A stretch of 6,862 nt of DNA from Acidimicrobiales bacterium (GCA_021604885.1 BQJV01000178.1:1-6862), one strand, 5' to 3'; shown: positions 1-6,072, counted from the first letter of the stretch. A program made the numbers and translations. Notes: generated by a model not told the origin, from the letters alone.

Positions 1-1151
1 TGCGCTTCGTTCCCCGCACGGTCATGGTCGGTTTCGTCAACGCCCTCGCGATCCTGATCTTCCTCGCGCAGGTGCCCCACATGATCCTCTCCGATGAGCC
101 GGACCGCAGTCAGCTCGGCCTGAACCTGCTGGTGATCTTCCTCGGGCTCGTCATCATCTACGGGCTCCCCCGGATCACCACCGCGGTGCCGTCACCGCTC
201 GTGGCGATCGTCGTGCTCGCCGGTGCTGTCGTCGCCCTGGACGTCGACCTCCCGACGGTCGGCGACATGGGGGAGCTGCCCTCGGCGCTCCCGATCGTCT
301 CCCTGCCGGAGATCCCGTGGACGTTCGAGACGCTCGGCATCCTTCTGCCGTATGCCGTCACGCTCGCGCTGGTCGGCCTCCTCGAGTCTCTGCTCACCGC
401 CCAGCTGCTCGACGACATGACCGACACCGTGTCCGACAAGAACGTCGAGTCCCGCGGCCAGGGCGTCGCCAACGTGGCGACCGGCTTCCTCGGCGGCATG
501 GCCGGCTGCGCCATGATCGGTCAGTCGATGATCAACCACCGTTCCGGCGGGCGGACGCGACTGTCCACACTCGCCTCGGGCGTGTTCCTGCTCGTCCTCA
601 TCATCGGGCTCGGCGATCTCGTCGCCGAGATCCCGATGGCCGCCCTGGTGGCCGTGATGATCATGGTCTCGGTCGGCACCTTCAACTGGCGCAGCATCCG
701 ACCGCGTGCCCTGCGTCGGTCACCCCGCACCGAGACGGCGGTGATGGCGGCGACGGTCGCGGTCACGGTGTTCACCCATAACCTGGCGTACGGCGTGGGT
801 GTCGGCGTGGTGCTCGCGGCGGTGTTCTTCGCCCGCAACGTGTCCGGCGTCGTGAAGGTCACCAGCGTGCTGGACCCGGAGAACGTCGAGCGGCTCTACG
901 CCGTCACCGGCGAGCTCTTCTTCGCCTCGACCAACGACCTCGTCCATGCGTTCCACTACGACGACGTCAAGGTGCCCCGCGTCGAGATCGATCTCAGCAG
1001 TGCCCGCATCTGGGACACGTCGGCCGTCGCCGCGCTCGATGCCGTCGTCGCGAAGTTCGCCGATCGCGGGATCAGCGCCGAGCTGGTCGGGCTCAACCGT
1101 CACGCCGAACGGCTCCACGAACGGACGTCCGGCACCCTGCACGGGCACTAG
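1..1151 (+). CDS. SulP family inorganic anion transporter with STAS domain, 5' end cut off
   Basis: This is the C-terminal part of a membrane anion transporter of the SulP (SLC26-like) family, which moves sulfate, bicarbonate or similar anions. The reading frame is open from base 3 (FVPRTVMVGFVNALAILIF), so the ATG at 24 is internal and roughly the first 110-150 residues lie outside the window; 382 residues are visible. Several hydrophobic segments follow. A cytoplasmic STAS domain occupies about the last 90 residues, with the typical phrases GELFFASTNDL, DLSSARIWDTSAVAALD and LVGLNRHAERL. The gene ends in TAG at 1149-1151, and the stop codon of the convergent methyltransferase gene overlaps it within one CTAG. 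The family is certain; the transported ion cannot be told from this fragment. No functional link to the downstream operon is visible, because the two are separated by an opposing gene. Confidence 0.93.
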   Translation, partial: RFVPRTVMVGFVNALAILIFLAQVPHMILSDEPDRSQLGLNLLVIFLGLVIIYGLPRITTAVPSPLVAIVVLAGAVVALDVDLPTVGDMGELPSALPIVSLPEIPWTFETLGILLPYAVTLALVGLLESLLTAQLLDDMTDTVSDKNVESRGQGVANVATGFLGGMAGCAMIGQSMINHRSGGRTRLSTLASGVFLLVLIIGLGDLVAEIPMAALVAVMIMVSVGTFNWRSIRPRALRRSPRTETAVMAATVAVTVFTHNLAYGVGVGVVLAAVFFARNVSGVVKVTSVLDPENVERLYAVTGELFFASTNDLVHAFHYDDVKVPRVEIDLSSARIWDTSAVAALDAVVAKFADRGISAELVGLNRHAERLHERTSGTLHGH

Positions 1152-1765
1152 TCGGGAACGCGGCACCGCATCAGGTAGAACGCGCTCACGGGTTTCGGGC
1201 CCTTTGCGTACCACTCGCGAGTGGACGTGATCTCGAGCCCGGCGTCCTCGACCATCGCGACATGGTCACGATCGAGATGGCAACCGTCGAAGAGGCGACG
1301 CTGTACGGGATTGATCCGGTGCTGCCACCGCTGCACCTTCTCGTCACGCGAGAGACCGTGTTCGAGCAGATGGATCGCCCCGCCGGGCTTGACGACGCGG
1401 CGGAGTTCATCGAGGCCGGCCGACTCGTCGGGGATGGTGCACAGCGTGAAGGTGGAGAGTCCGCTGTCGCAGGAGTCGTCGTCGAGCGGCAGGGCCTGGC
1501 CGTCGAGGCCGACGTACTCGACCGTGGCCTCCGCCGCGGCGACGCGATCGGCCGCGAGCTTCCGACCGACCACGGCGGGGTCGACGGCATAGACCTTGGT
1601 GACCTCCGGCGGATACACCGGCATGTTGAGCCCGGAGCCGAAGCCGATCTCCACGACGTCGCCGGTGAGACCCTCGGTGGCCTCGCTGCGGTACGTCATG
1701 ATCTCGCCGCTGCCGAGCGCCTTGTCGATGACGCGCGGCAGGATCTGATCTCGATAGAAGCCCAT
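1148..1765 (-). CDS. Class I SAM-dependent methyltransferase, METTL7/UbiE-like
   Basis: A 205-residue soluble methyltransferase with a Rossmann-type fold. Motif I is VVEIGFGSGLN (37-47). An acidic residue follows strand 2 in YAVDP (D62). Motif II lies around 98-113 (SCDSGLSTFTLCTIPD), and LRRVVKPGGAIHLLEHG (121-137) is motif III. The C-terminal part, with LFDGCHLDRD (158-167) after a Q-x-x-I-N-P-x-Q stretch, resembles the METTL7 (TMT1) group, whose human members methylate thiols; that resemblance is from memory and does not fix the substrate here. It does not look like arsenite methyltransferase ArsM: I see no ArsM-type cysteine arrangement. The start is ATG at 1763-1765, six bases behind a TAGCCT box, with no convincing Shine-Dalgarno sequence. 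The gene is divergent from the CoA ligase (25-base gap) and convergent with the SulP gene, sharing CTAG at the stops. Confidence 0.92.
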   Translation of the reverse strand: MGFYRDQILPRVIDKALGSGEIMTYRSEATEGLTGDVVEIGFGSGLNMPVYPPEVTKVYAVDPAVVGRKLAADRVAAAEATVEYVGLDGQALPLDDDSCDSGLSTFTLCTIPDESAGLDELRRVVKPGGAIHLLEHGLSRDEKVQRWQHRINPVQRRLFDGCHLDRDHVAMVEDAGLEITSTREWYAKGPKPVSAFYLMRCRVPD

Positions 1766-1777
1766 CCCGCGAGGCTA
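1766..1777 (-). promoter_or_regulatory. Putative leaderless promoter -10 box of the methyltransferase
   Basis: On the minus strand TAGCCT (1777 to 1772) is followed by six bases (CGCGGG) and then the ATG. It matches TAnnnT, and this spacing would place the transcript start at or next to the start codon. No -35 hexamer is recognisable. The same arrangement recurs at the LLM and TetR genes, which raises confidence. Confidence 0.45.
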
Positions 1778-1779
1778 GC

Positions 1780-1790
1780 TATTGTCCTGA
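1780..1790 (+). promoter_or_regulatory. Putative -10 box of the CoA ligase operon
   Basis: TATTGT (1780-1785) lies five bases before GTG 1791 and eight before ATG 1794. The 25-base divergent gap is too short for two ordinary promoters with 5' leaders, so a leaderless transcript is the simplest reading. No Shine-Dalgarno sequence is seen here. The box abuts the palindromes GCTAGC (1774-1779) and TAGCTA (1776-1781), which could be an operator or just the overlap of two facing -10 boxes. Confidence 0.35.
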
Positions 1791-3329
1791 GTGATGACCG
1801 AGAAAGTGCTCGACGCCACGACGTTCCCCGAGCTCCTCGCCCGACGGGCGGAGCTGTCTCCCGACCTGCCGTTGCTCATCGACGACACGGGACGGACGAT
1901 GACCTGCGCCCAGGTCCGCGACGAGGTCGACCGTGTCGCCGCGGGTCTGATGGAGCTGGGTATCGGCGCCGGCACGCCGGTCACCTGGGTCCTGCCGACC
2001 CGGATGGAGACGATTCTGCTGAGCTTCGCGCTCTCGCGGCTCGGCGCGATCCAGAACCCGATCATCCACATCTACCGCCATCGTGAGGTCGGCTTCTGCA
2101 TCGCCCAGACGGGCGCCGAGTTCGTGTTCACGCCGGGGGAGTGGGGCGGCTTCGACTATGGCGCGATGGCCGCCGAGGTCAGCGCCGACATGGCGACGCC
2201 GCCGACGATGCTCAACGGCTATGACGAGCTTCCCCACGGTGACCCGTCCACCCTTCCGCCGGCGCCGACCGACGGCGATGCGGTGCGCTGGCTCTACTAC
2301 ACGTCGGGCACGACATCGGACCCGAAGGGTGTGAAGCACACGGACAAGACGCTGATCGCCGCCGGCACGGGCCTCGCGATCGCCCTGGAGGCCGATGACA
2401 CCGACGTCGGCACCATCGCCTTCCCCTACGCCCACATCGGCGGCCCCGACTACATCGTCATGATGCTGGTCAACGGCTTCCCGGCCGTGCTGATCGAGAA
2501 GTTCACCCCGGCCGGCGCCGTCGAGGTGTTCGCCGCGAACGGTGCGTCGATGGCGGGCGGTTCCACGGCCTTCTACCAGATGTTCCTCGCCGAGGATCAG
2601 AAGGTGGAGGGGCCGGCGATGCCGCGTCTGCGGGCGATGGCGGGGGGCGGTGCGCCGATGCCGCCGGAGATCTTCTTCGAGGTCAAGGAGAAGATGGGCA
2701 TCCCGATCGCCCACGGCTACGGGATGACCGAGTGTCCGATGATCTGTCAGGGATCACCGAGCGACACGGACGACCAGCTCGCCCACACCGAGGGCGCGCC
2801 GATCCGCGACTGCCAGGTCGACATCGTGAAGGTGGACGGCACGCCGTGCGCGCCCGGCGAGGAGGGCGAGGTTCGCGTGAGCGGGCCGATGCTCTTCAAG
2901 GGGTACACCGACGCGTCCCTCGAGGCCGAGGCGTTCGACGAGCAGGGTCGGTTCCGCACCGGCGACCTCGGCGTGATGCGGGCCGACGGCCACGTGTCGC
3001 TCACCGGTCGGGTGAAGGACATCATCATCCGCAAGGGCGAGAACATCTCCGCCCAGGAGATCGAGGACGTGCTCTACACGCTGCCCCAGGTCGGGAACGC
3101 GGCCGTCATCGGCATTCCCGACACCGAGCGGGGCGAGATGGTGTGTGCCGTCATCGAAACCGCCGAGGGTCAGGCGGATCTGACGTTCGACGAGATGGTA
3201 GCGGCCTGCAACGATGCCGGGCTGATGCGTCAGAAGCATCCCGAGCGGATGGAGATCCACGACGGTCCCCTGCCCCGCAACGCGACGATGAAGATTCTCA
3301 AATACGAACTGAGGGAGCTGTACGCATGA
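1791..3329 (+). CDS. Acyl-CoA synthetase (AMP-forming), cyclohexanecarboxylate-CoA ligase-like
   Basis: A 512-residue class I adenylate-forming enzyme that would activate a carboxylic acid with ATP and join it to CoA. All core motifs are present in order: the phosphate-binding loop YYTSGTTSDPKG (169-180), HGYGMTE (308-314), RTGD (389-392), the hinge GRVKDIIIRKGENIS (406-420), and the C-terminal PRNATMKILKYELR with the catalytic lysine at K501. The residue before that lysine is Met instead of the usual Gly. The phrase NPIIHIYRHREVGF (89-102) resembles the AliA-type cyclohexanecarboxylate/medium-chain acid ligases, so an alicyclic or branched acid is possible, but the substrate is not determined. 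The start is GTG 1791 or the adjacent ATG 1794, one residue different. It is the first gene of a three-gene operon: its TGA overlaps the ATG of the selenoprotein gene as ATGA. Confidence 0.94.
   Translation: MMTEKVLDATTFPELLARRAELSPDLPLLIDDTGRTMTCAQVRDEVDRVAAGLMELGIGAGTPVTWVLPTRMETILLSFALSRLGAIQNPIIHIYRHREVGFCIAQTGAEFVFTPGEWGGFDYGAMAAEVSADMATPPTMLNGYDELPHGDPSTLPPAPTDGDAVRWLYYTSGTTSDPKGVKHTDKTLIAAGTGLAIALEADDTDVGTIAFPYAHIGGPDYIVMMLVNGFPAVLIEKFTPAGAVEVFAANGASMAGGSTAFYQMFLAEDQKVEGPAMPRLRAMAGGGAPMPPEIFFEVKEKMGIPIAHGYGMTECPMICQGSPSDTDDQLAHTEGAPIRDCQVDIVKVDGTPCAPGEEGEVRVSGPMLFKGYTDASLEAEAFDEQGRFRTGDLGVMRADGHVSLTGRVKDIIIRKGENISAQEIEDVLYTLPQVGNAAVIGIPDTERGEMVCAVIETAEGQADLTFDEMVAACNDAGLMRQKHPERMEIHDGPLPRNATMKILKYELRELYA
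3312..3317 (+). promoter_or_regulatory. Shine-Dalgarno site deciding the start of the selenoprotein gene
   Basis: AGGGAG at 3312-3317 lies eight bases before ATG 3326. Together with the ATGA overlap with the upstream stop codon it argues that translation begins at 3326, 33 bases before the in-frame TGA, and not at the downstream GTG 3380 or ATG 3398. The sequence before GTG 3380 instead contains the 5' arm of the hairpin. Confidence 0.8.
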
Positions 3330-3703
3330 GCACGTTCACGATCTACCACAACCAGCATTGAAACTCGTCCAGCAATGCCGTGGCGGTCGCCACGGAGATG
3401 GGCGTTGATTTCGAAGAGGTCCGCTACATGAAGGACTTCCCCGACGAGAAGACGTTGCGGGCGATCATCAAGAGGCTCGAGGATCCGGTCGAGCGGCTCG
3501 TCCGCAAGGACAGCCAGTTCAAGAAGCTCGAGCTGAACGAGGACGACTATGTCGGCAACGCCGATGCGGTCGTCGCCGTGCTCGACCAGTACCACCGGCT
3601 CCTCGAACGGCCGGTCATCGTGGGACCGAAGAAGGCGATCGTCGGCCGACCGTTGGACGGGAAGAAGGCGAAGGAGCGGCTCGCGGAGATGTTCTCGTCA
3701 TGA
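3326..3703 (+). CDS. ArsC/Spx-family selenoprotein with selenocysteine encoded by in-frame TGA
   Basis: A 125-residue thioredoxin-fold protein of the ArsC (glutaredoxin-type arsenate reductase-like) family, read through a TGA at codon 12. The N-terminus MSTFTIYHNQH-U aligns without a gap to R773 ArsC from memory (TIYHNPAC), so Sec12 occupies the catalytic Cys12 position. His8 and Asn9 are kept, Pro10 is Gln, and the C-x-x-S-R loop is U-N-S-S-S. The three arginines that bind the oxyanion in ArsC have counterparts: R60 (LVRK), R95 (ERP) and R108 (VGRP). A hairpin just after TGA fits a bacterial SECIS. Both ends overlap neighbouring genes as ATGA, which shows the whole frame is one gene. TGA also serves as its true stop at 3701-3703. 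The role may be arsenate reduction or another thiol/selenol redox step for the operon. A pseudogene or sequencing error is the alternative, made unlikely by the hairpin and the intact rest of the frame. Confidence 0.87.
3359..3361 (+). other. In-frame TGA read as selenocysteine (Sec12)
   Basis: The TGA is in the same frame as ATG 3326 and the ArsC-like sequence that follows. It sits exactly at the catalytic cysteine of the family, where a Cys codon TGC or TGT would be expected. Replacement of a redox-active Cys by Sec is the usual pattern of selenoproteins. Ordinary TGA stops close the CoA ligase, this gene itself and the TetR gene, so the code is not globally reassigned to Trp. Confidence 0.85.
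3378..3395 (+). promoter_or_regulatory. Bacterial SECIS hairpin within the coding sequence
   Basis: CCGTGGC (3378-3384) pairs perfectly with GCCACGG (3389-3395) around the four-base loop GGTC (3385-3388). The stem starts after 16 intervening bases and the loop after 23 bases from the TGA, inside the range known for bacterial SECIS elements. Known elements need a short apical loop with a G in the first two positions; this loop equals the GGUC loop of E. coli fdhF, whose G23 and U24 contact SelB. Unlike fdhF, the stem has no bulged U, and it lies five bases further from the UGA. It would recruit SelB with Sec-tRNA; selA, selB, selC and selD must lie elsewhere in the genome. Confidence 0.83.
3685..3688 (+). 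promoter_or_regulatory. Shine-Dalgarno site for the Rieske oxygenase
   Basis: GGAG at 3685-3688 lies 11 bases before ATG 3700, inside the end of the selenoprotein gene. Spacing is on the long side, so translation of the Rieske gene probably relies partly on ribosomes finishing at the overlapping TGA (ATGA at 3700-3703). Confidence 0.5.
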
Positions 3704-5013
3704 GCCTGACGCACGACCTGCATACCGACGATGCTCCGGAGGGCGAGACGATCGTCTCCGTCACCCGGGTATCCGAGCCGGTGAAGGTCGATGCGTCGCG
3801 TTACACGGATCCTGCGTGGGCCGCCGTCGAACACGAGAAGGTGTGGCGGACCACCTGGCAGCTCGCCTGCTCGCTGGACCACGTGAAGAATCCCGGTGAT
3901 GTGTTCGTCTACGACGTCGGCACCCTGTCGATCCTCATCGTGCGGGCAGACGACGGCGAGTTGCGGGCATTCCAGAACGTCTGTCGCCATCGCGGGATGC
4001 AGTTGTGCTCCGAACACGATTCGGGACGGACCGAGCTCCGGTGCCCGTTCCACCGCTGGTCGTGGGACCTTCAAGGACGGCTGCGCGAGGTGCCGAGCCG
4101 GAAGGGATTCGGCGCACTGCGCAACGACGACTACCCGTTGTTCGCCGCCAGTGTCGACTCCTGGGGCCCGATGGTCTTCGTGAACCCGGACCCCGCGTGC
4201 GAACCGCTCGCCGACTTCCTCGACCCGGTGCCCGCCGAGGCCGCGTGGGCAGCGATCGACGACTTCCGCTGCAAGGCGCTCATATCGATCCCGATCGAGG
4301 CCAACTGGAAGACGATCATCGACGGGTTCAGCGAGACGTATCACGTGCAGGGGATTCATCCCGAGATGTTGCGCATGGTCGACGACGTCAACTCGCCGCA
4401 GGTGATCTGGGATCGCCACGGCCGACTCACCCAGCCGTACGGTGTGGCCTCGCCGCGGCTGCGGGGCGGAGCCACCGACCAGGAGATCTGGGAGGGTTTC
4501 GTCGAGGTGATGGGCGGTCGGATCGGCATCGGCGAGGGGGAGGACGCCGGCGAGTGTCCGCCGGTCCCCGAGGGGTCAACGCTGCGCGACGTGCTCGCCC
4601 AGCGGATCCGCGACCACTTCCTCGCGACGGAGGGTGTCGACCTGAGCCGGTTCGACACGACCGAACTGATGACGATGGAGCAGTACAACCTGTTCCCGAA
4701 CATCACCGTGCTGTTCTTCGGCGACATGCTGCAGGTCGTGCGGGCGATGCCGGGTGCGACCTCGGACGAGGGGTCGATGGACATCATGGCGTTCGACCGG
4801 GTCGCCGCCGATGCGCCCCGCCGTGATCCGATCACCACCGAGATGGCGCCGGGCTCGTACTCGATGGGTCTCGTGATCGATCAGGACGTCGCCAATCTCG
4901 AACGGGCGCAGAAGGGCCTCCACGCACCCGGGCTGACGGAGCTCACCCTCTCGGGCGAGGAGTGCCGGATCATCAACCTGCACCGCAACCTCGACCGGGT
5001 CTGCGGCGGGTAG
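3700..5013 (+). CDS. Rieske non-heme iron oxygenase, alpha subunit
   Basis: A 437-residue oxygenase large subunit, the size usual for aromatic ring-hydroxylating or related Rieske oxygenases, which insert oxygen from O2 using electrons from a ferredoxin/reductase. The N-terminal Rieske domain carries C95-R-H97 and C115-P-F-H118, the ligands of a [2Fe-2S] cluster. The C-terminal catalytic domain has NWKTIIDGFSETYHVQGIHP (202-221); H215 and H220 are iron ligands and E212 sits where the inter-subunit bridging acid is found. D396 in DQDVANLERAQKGL is the likely third iron ligand. Neither a beta subunit nor an electron-transfer partner is encoded nearby, so it probably works as an alpha-only oligomer with partners from elsewhere. 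The substrate is unknown; the CoA ligase in the same operon suggests a hydroxylation within a carboxylic acid catabolic route. The gene ends in TAG three bases from the stop of the convergent LLM gene. Confidence 0.94.
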   Translation: MSLTHDLHTDDAPEGETIVSVTRVSEPVKVDASRYTDPAWAAVEHEKVWRTTWQLACSLDHVKNPGDVFVYDVGTLSILIVRADDGELRAFQNVCRHRGMQLCSEHDSGRTELRCPFHRWSWDLQGRLREVPSRKGFGALRNDDYPLFAASVDSWGPMVFVNPDPACEPLADFLDPVPAEAAWAAIDDFRCKALISIPIEANWKTIIDGFSETYHVQGIHPEMLRMVDDVNSPQVIWDRHGRLTQPYGVASPRLRGGATDQEIWEGFVEVMGGRIGIGEGEDAGECPPVPEGSTLRDVLAQRIRDHFLATEGVDLSRFDTTELMTMEQYNLFPNITVLFFGDMLQVVRAMPGATSDEGSMDIMAFDRVAADAPRRDPITTEMAPGSYSMGLVIDQDVANLERAQKGLHAPGLTELTLSGEECRIINLHRNLDRVCGG

Positions 5014-5016
5014 TCG

Positions 5017-6015
5017 CTACGAGTCCATCGCCGCGAGCATCTGCGTCAGCGCTTCGGGGGTGGCGGTCGACACGGTGAGCGACAGCCGATCGGCCAGGCC
5101 GCCGTACTCCTCGGTGAGGCGGGCGGCGCACTCCTCGGGGGTGCCGCGCACGGCGAGGAGATCGAGGACCTCGTCGTCGATGAGGTCGCCGAGTGTCGAC
5201 CAGTCGCCCCCCTTGGTGATCTCGCGCAGCTTGGGCTGCAGGTCGCCGAGGCCGTGGTGGTCGAGGGTGACGCGGTAGGCCGGGGTGGAGCCGTAGAAGG
5301 CGAGGTTGTAGCGCATCGCGGTGGACGCCCGTTCGTACTCCTCGTCGGTCAGGCACGGATTGGCGATGCAGCCGACGTTGAGCACGAGATCTGAACGGGT
5401 GCGTCCGCCGGCCTCGAGGCCCGTCTCGATCATCGGCATCGTGCGTTCGGCGAGGAACGATCCGGTGTTGAACGGGTGGATGATGATGCCGTCGGCGTGC
5501 TGCGCCATCGCCTCGGTCATCCGCGGTCCGAGCGCGCCGGCCCAGATCTGGGGCCGGGGGTGGTCGAGCGCGCCGGGTACGAACATGGGCGTCATCAGGT
5601 CGACCCGGTAGAACTCGCCGTTGTGGTCGAGCCGGGTGCCGTCGATCCAGTTGTCCCAGATGGCGTGCAGACACTCGATGAGCTCGACCATGCGGCTCAC
5701 GGGCTTGCCCCAGGTTGACGAGAAGCGGCGCTCGATGTGGGGCTTGACCTGGGTACCGAGCCCGAGGGCGAAACGGCCGCCGCTCGCCCGGTGCAGATCC
5801 CACGCCTGGTAGGCGAGGTGCATCGGCGACCGGGGGAACGCGATGGCGACGTTCGTGTAGATGTCGACGTCCAACTCCGTCGCGTGGACGAGGGGGAAGA
5901 ACACGTCGCTGTTGCCCTCGAACGTGAAGAGGCCGTCGAGCCCCGTTGCCGCGAGCTCCCTCGCTCGGGCGGGCACCGCCGCCAGGTCGCCTGTCATTCC
6001 CGCATCGATCAGCAC
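5017..6015 (-). CDS. LLM-class flavin/F420-dependent oxidoreductase
   Basis: A 332-residue luciferase-like monooxygenase-family TIM barrel. Typical phrases are RFALGLGTQVKPHIERRF (81-98), the helix RMVELIECLHAIW (108-120), HNGEFYRVDLMTPMF (131-145) and HPRPQIWAGALGPRMTEAMA (152-171), with ADGIIIHPF after it. It resembles the actinobacterial group annotated as F420-dependent oxidoreductases (TIGR03617 from memory); whether it uses F420 or FMN cannot be proved here. Such enzymes transfer hydride to or oxygenate catabolic intermediates. I choose GTG 6013-6015 as the start because it lies six bases behind a TAGCGT box and begins the first beta strand (VLIDAGMTGD); an ATG at 5997 would cut that strand. 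The gene is divergent from the TetR gene with a 69-base gap, so it is the natural target of that regulator. Its stop is three bases from that of the Rieske gene. Confidence 0.92.
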   Translation of the reverse strand: MLIDAGMTGDLAAVPARARELAATGLDGLFTFEGNSDVFFPLVHATELDVDIYTNVAIAFPRSPMHLAYQAWDLHRASGGRFALGLGTQVKPHIERRFSSTWGKPVSRMVELIECLHAIWDNWIDGTRLDHNGEFYRVDLMTPMFVPGALDHPRPQIWAGALGPRMTEAMAQHADGIIIHPFNTGSFLAERTMPMIETGLEAGGRTRSDLVLNVGCIANPCLTDEEYERASTAMRYNLAFYGSTPAYRVTLDHHGLGDLQPKLREITKGGDWSTLGDLIDDEVLDLLAVRGTPEECAARLTEEYGGLADRLSLTVSTATPEALTQMLAAMDS

Positions 6016-6027
6016 ACGACGACGCTA
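6016..6027 (-). promoter_or_regulatory. Putative leaderless promoter -10 box of the LLM gene
   Basis: On the minus strand TAGCGT (6027 to 6022) is followed by six bases (CGTCGT) and then the GTG start. The box fits TAnnnT, and its spacing is identical to that at the methyltransferase and TetR genes. No -35 sequence or Shine-Dalgarno site is recognisable. Confidence 0.45.
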
Positions 6028-6042
6028 TGCCAGCGCTGCGTC
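6021..6042. promoter_or_regulatory. Candidate TetR operator in the divergent gap
   Basis: An imperfect dyad has arms GACGC (6021-6025) and GCGTC (6038-6042) separated by 12 bases, with 7 of 11 positions symmetric. A second, perfect eight-base palindrome CAGCGCTG lies at 6031-6038. The left arm covers the LLM -10 box, so a bound repressor would block it. GC-rich DNA gives such palindromes by chance, so this is only a candidate. Confidence 0.28.
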
Positions 6043-6072
6043 GCGGACCCACTCCCGCCACGACCGCCCCAC

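Noticed and set aside
1779..2714. A 311-codon minus-strand frame opposite the CoA ligase
   Set aside because: The low-complexity Arg/His/Asp-rich translation has no recognisable domain, and the opposite strand encodes a complete ligase with all motifs.
3359..3361. TGA as a plain nonsense mutation, sequencing error or Trp codon
   Set aside because: The stop sits exactly at the catalytic Cys, a SECIS-like hairpin follows, and the rest of the frame is intact with conserved arginines and gene overlaps. Trp reassignment is excluded by ordinary TGA stops in the ligase, the TetR gene and this gene. A sequencing error cannot be fully excluded without reads.
3380..3703. A separate 107-residue protein starting at GTG 3380
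   Set aside because: It would lack the first beta strand and the catalytic residue of the ArsC fold, has no Shine-Dalgarno site, and its start lies inside the hairpin stem. The same frame extends upstream through TGA to a well-placed ATG at 3326.
3326..3703. Classical arsenic resistance locus
   Set aside because: No arsenite efflux pump, ArsR regulator or ArsM is present; the neighbours are a CoA ligase and a Rieske oxygenase, so arsenate reduction is only one possible role.
4973..6061. A long minus-strand frame of 362 codons
   Set aside because: It is an Arg/Pro/Gly-rich shadow of the LLM gene in another frame, as is common in high-GC DNA.
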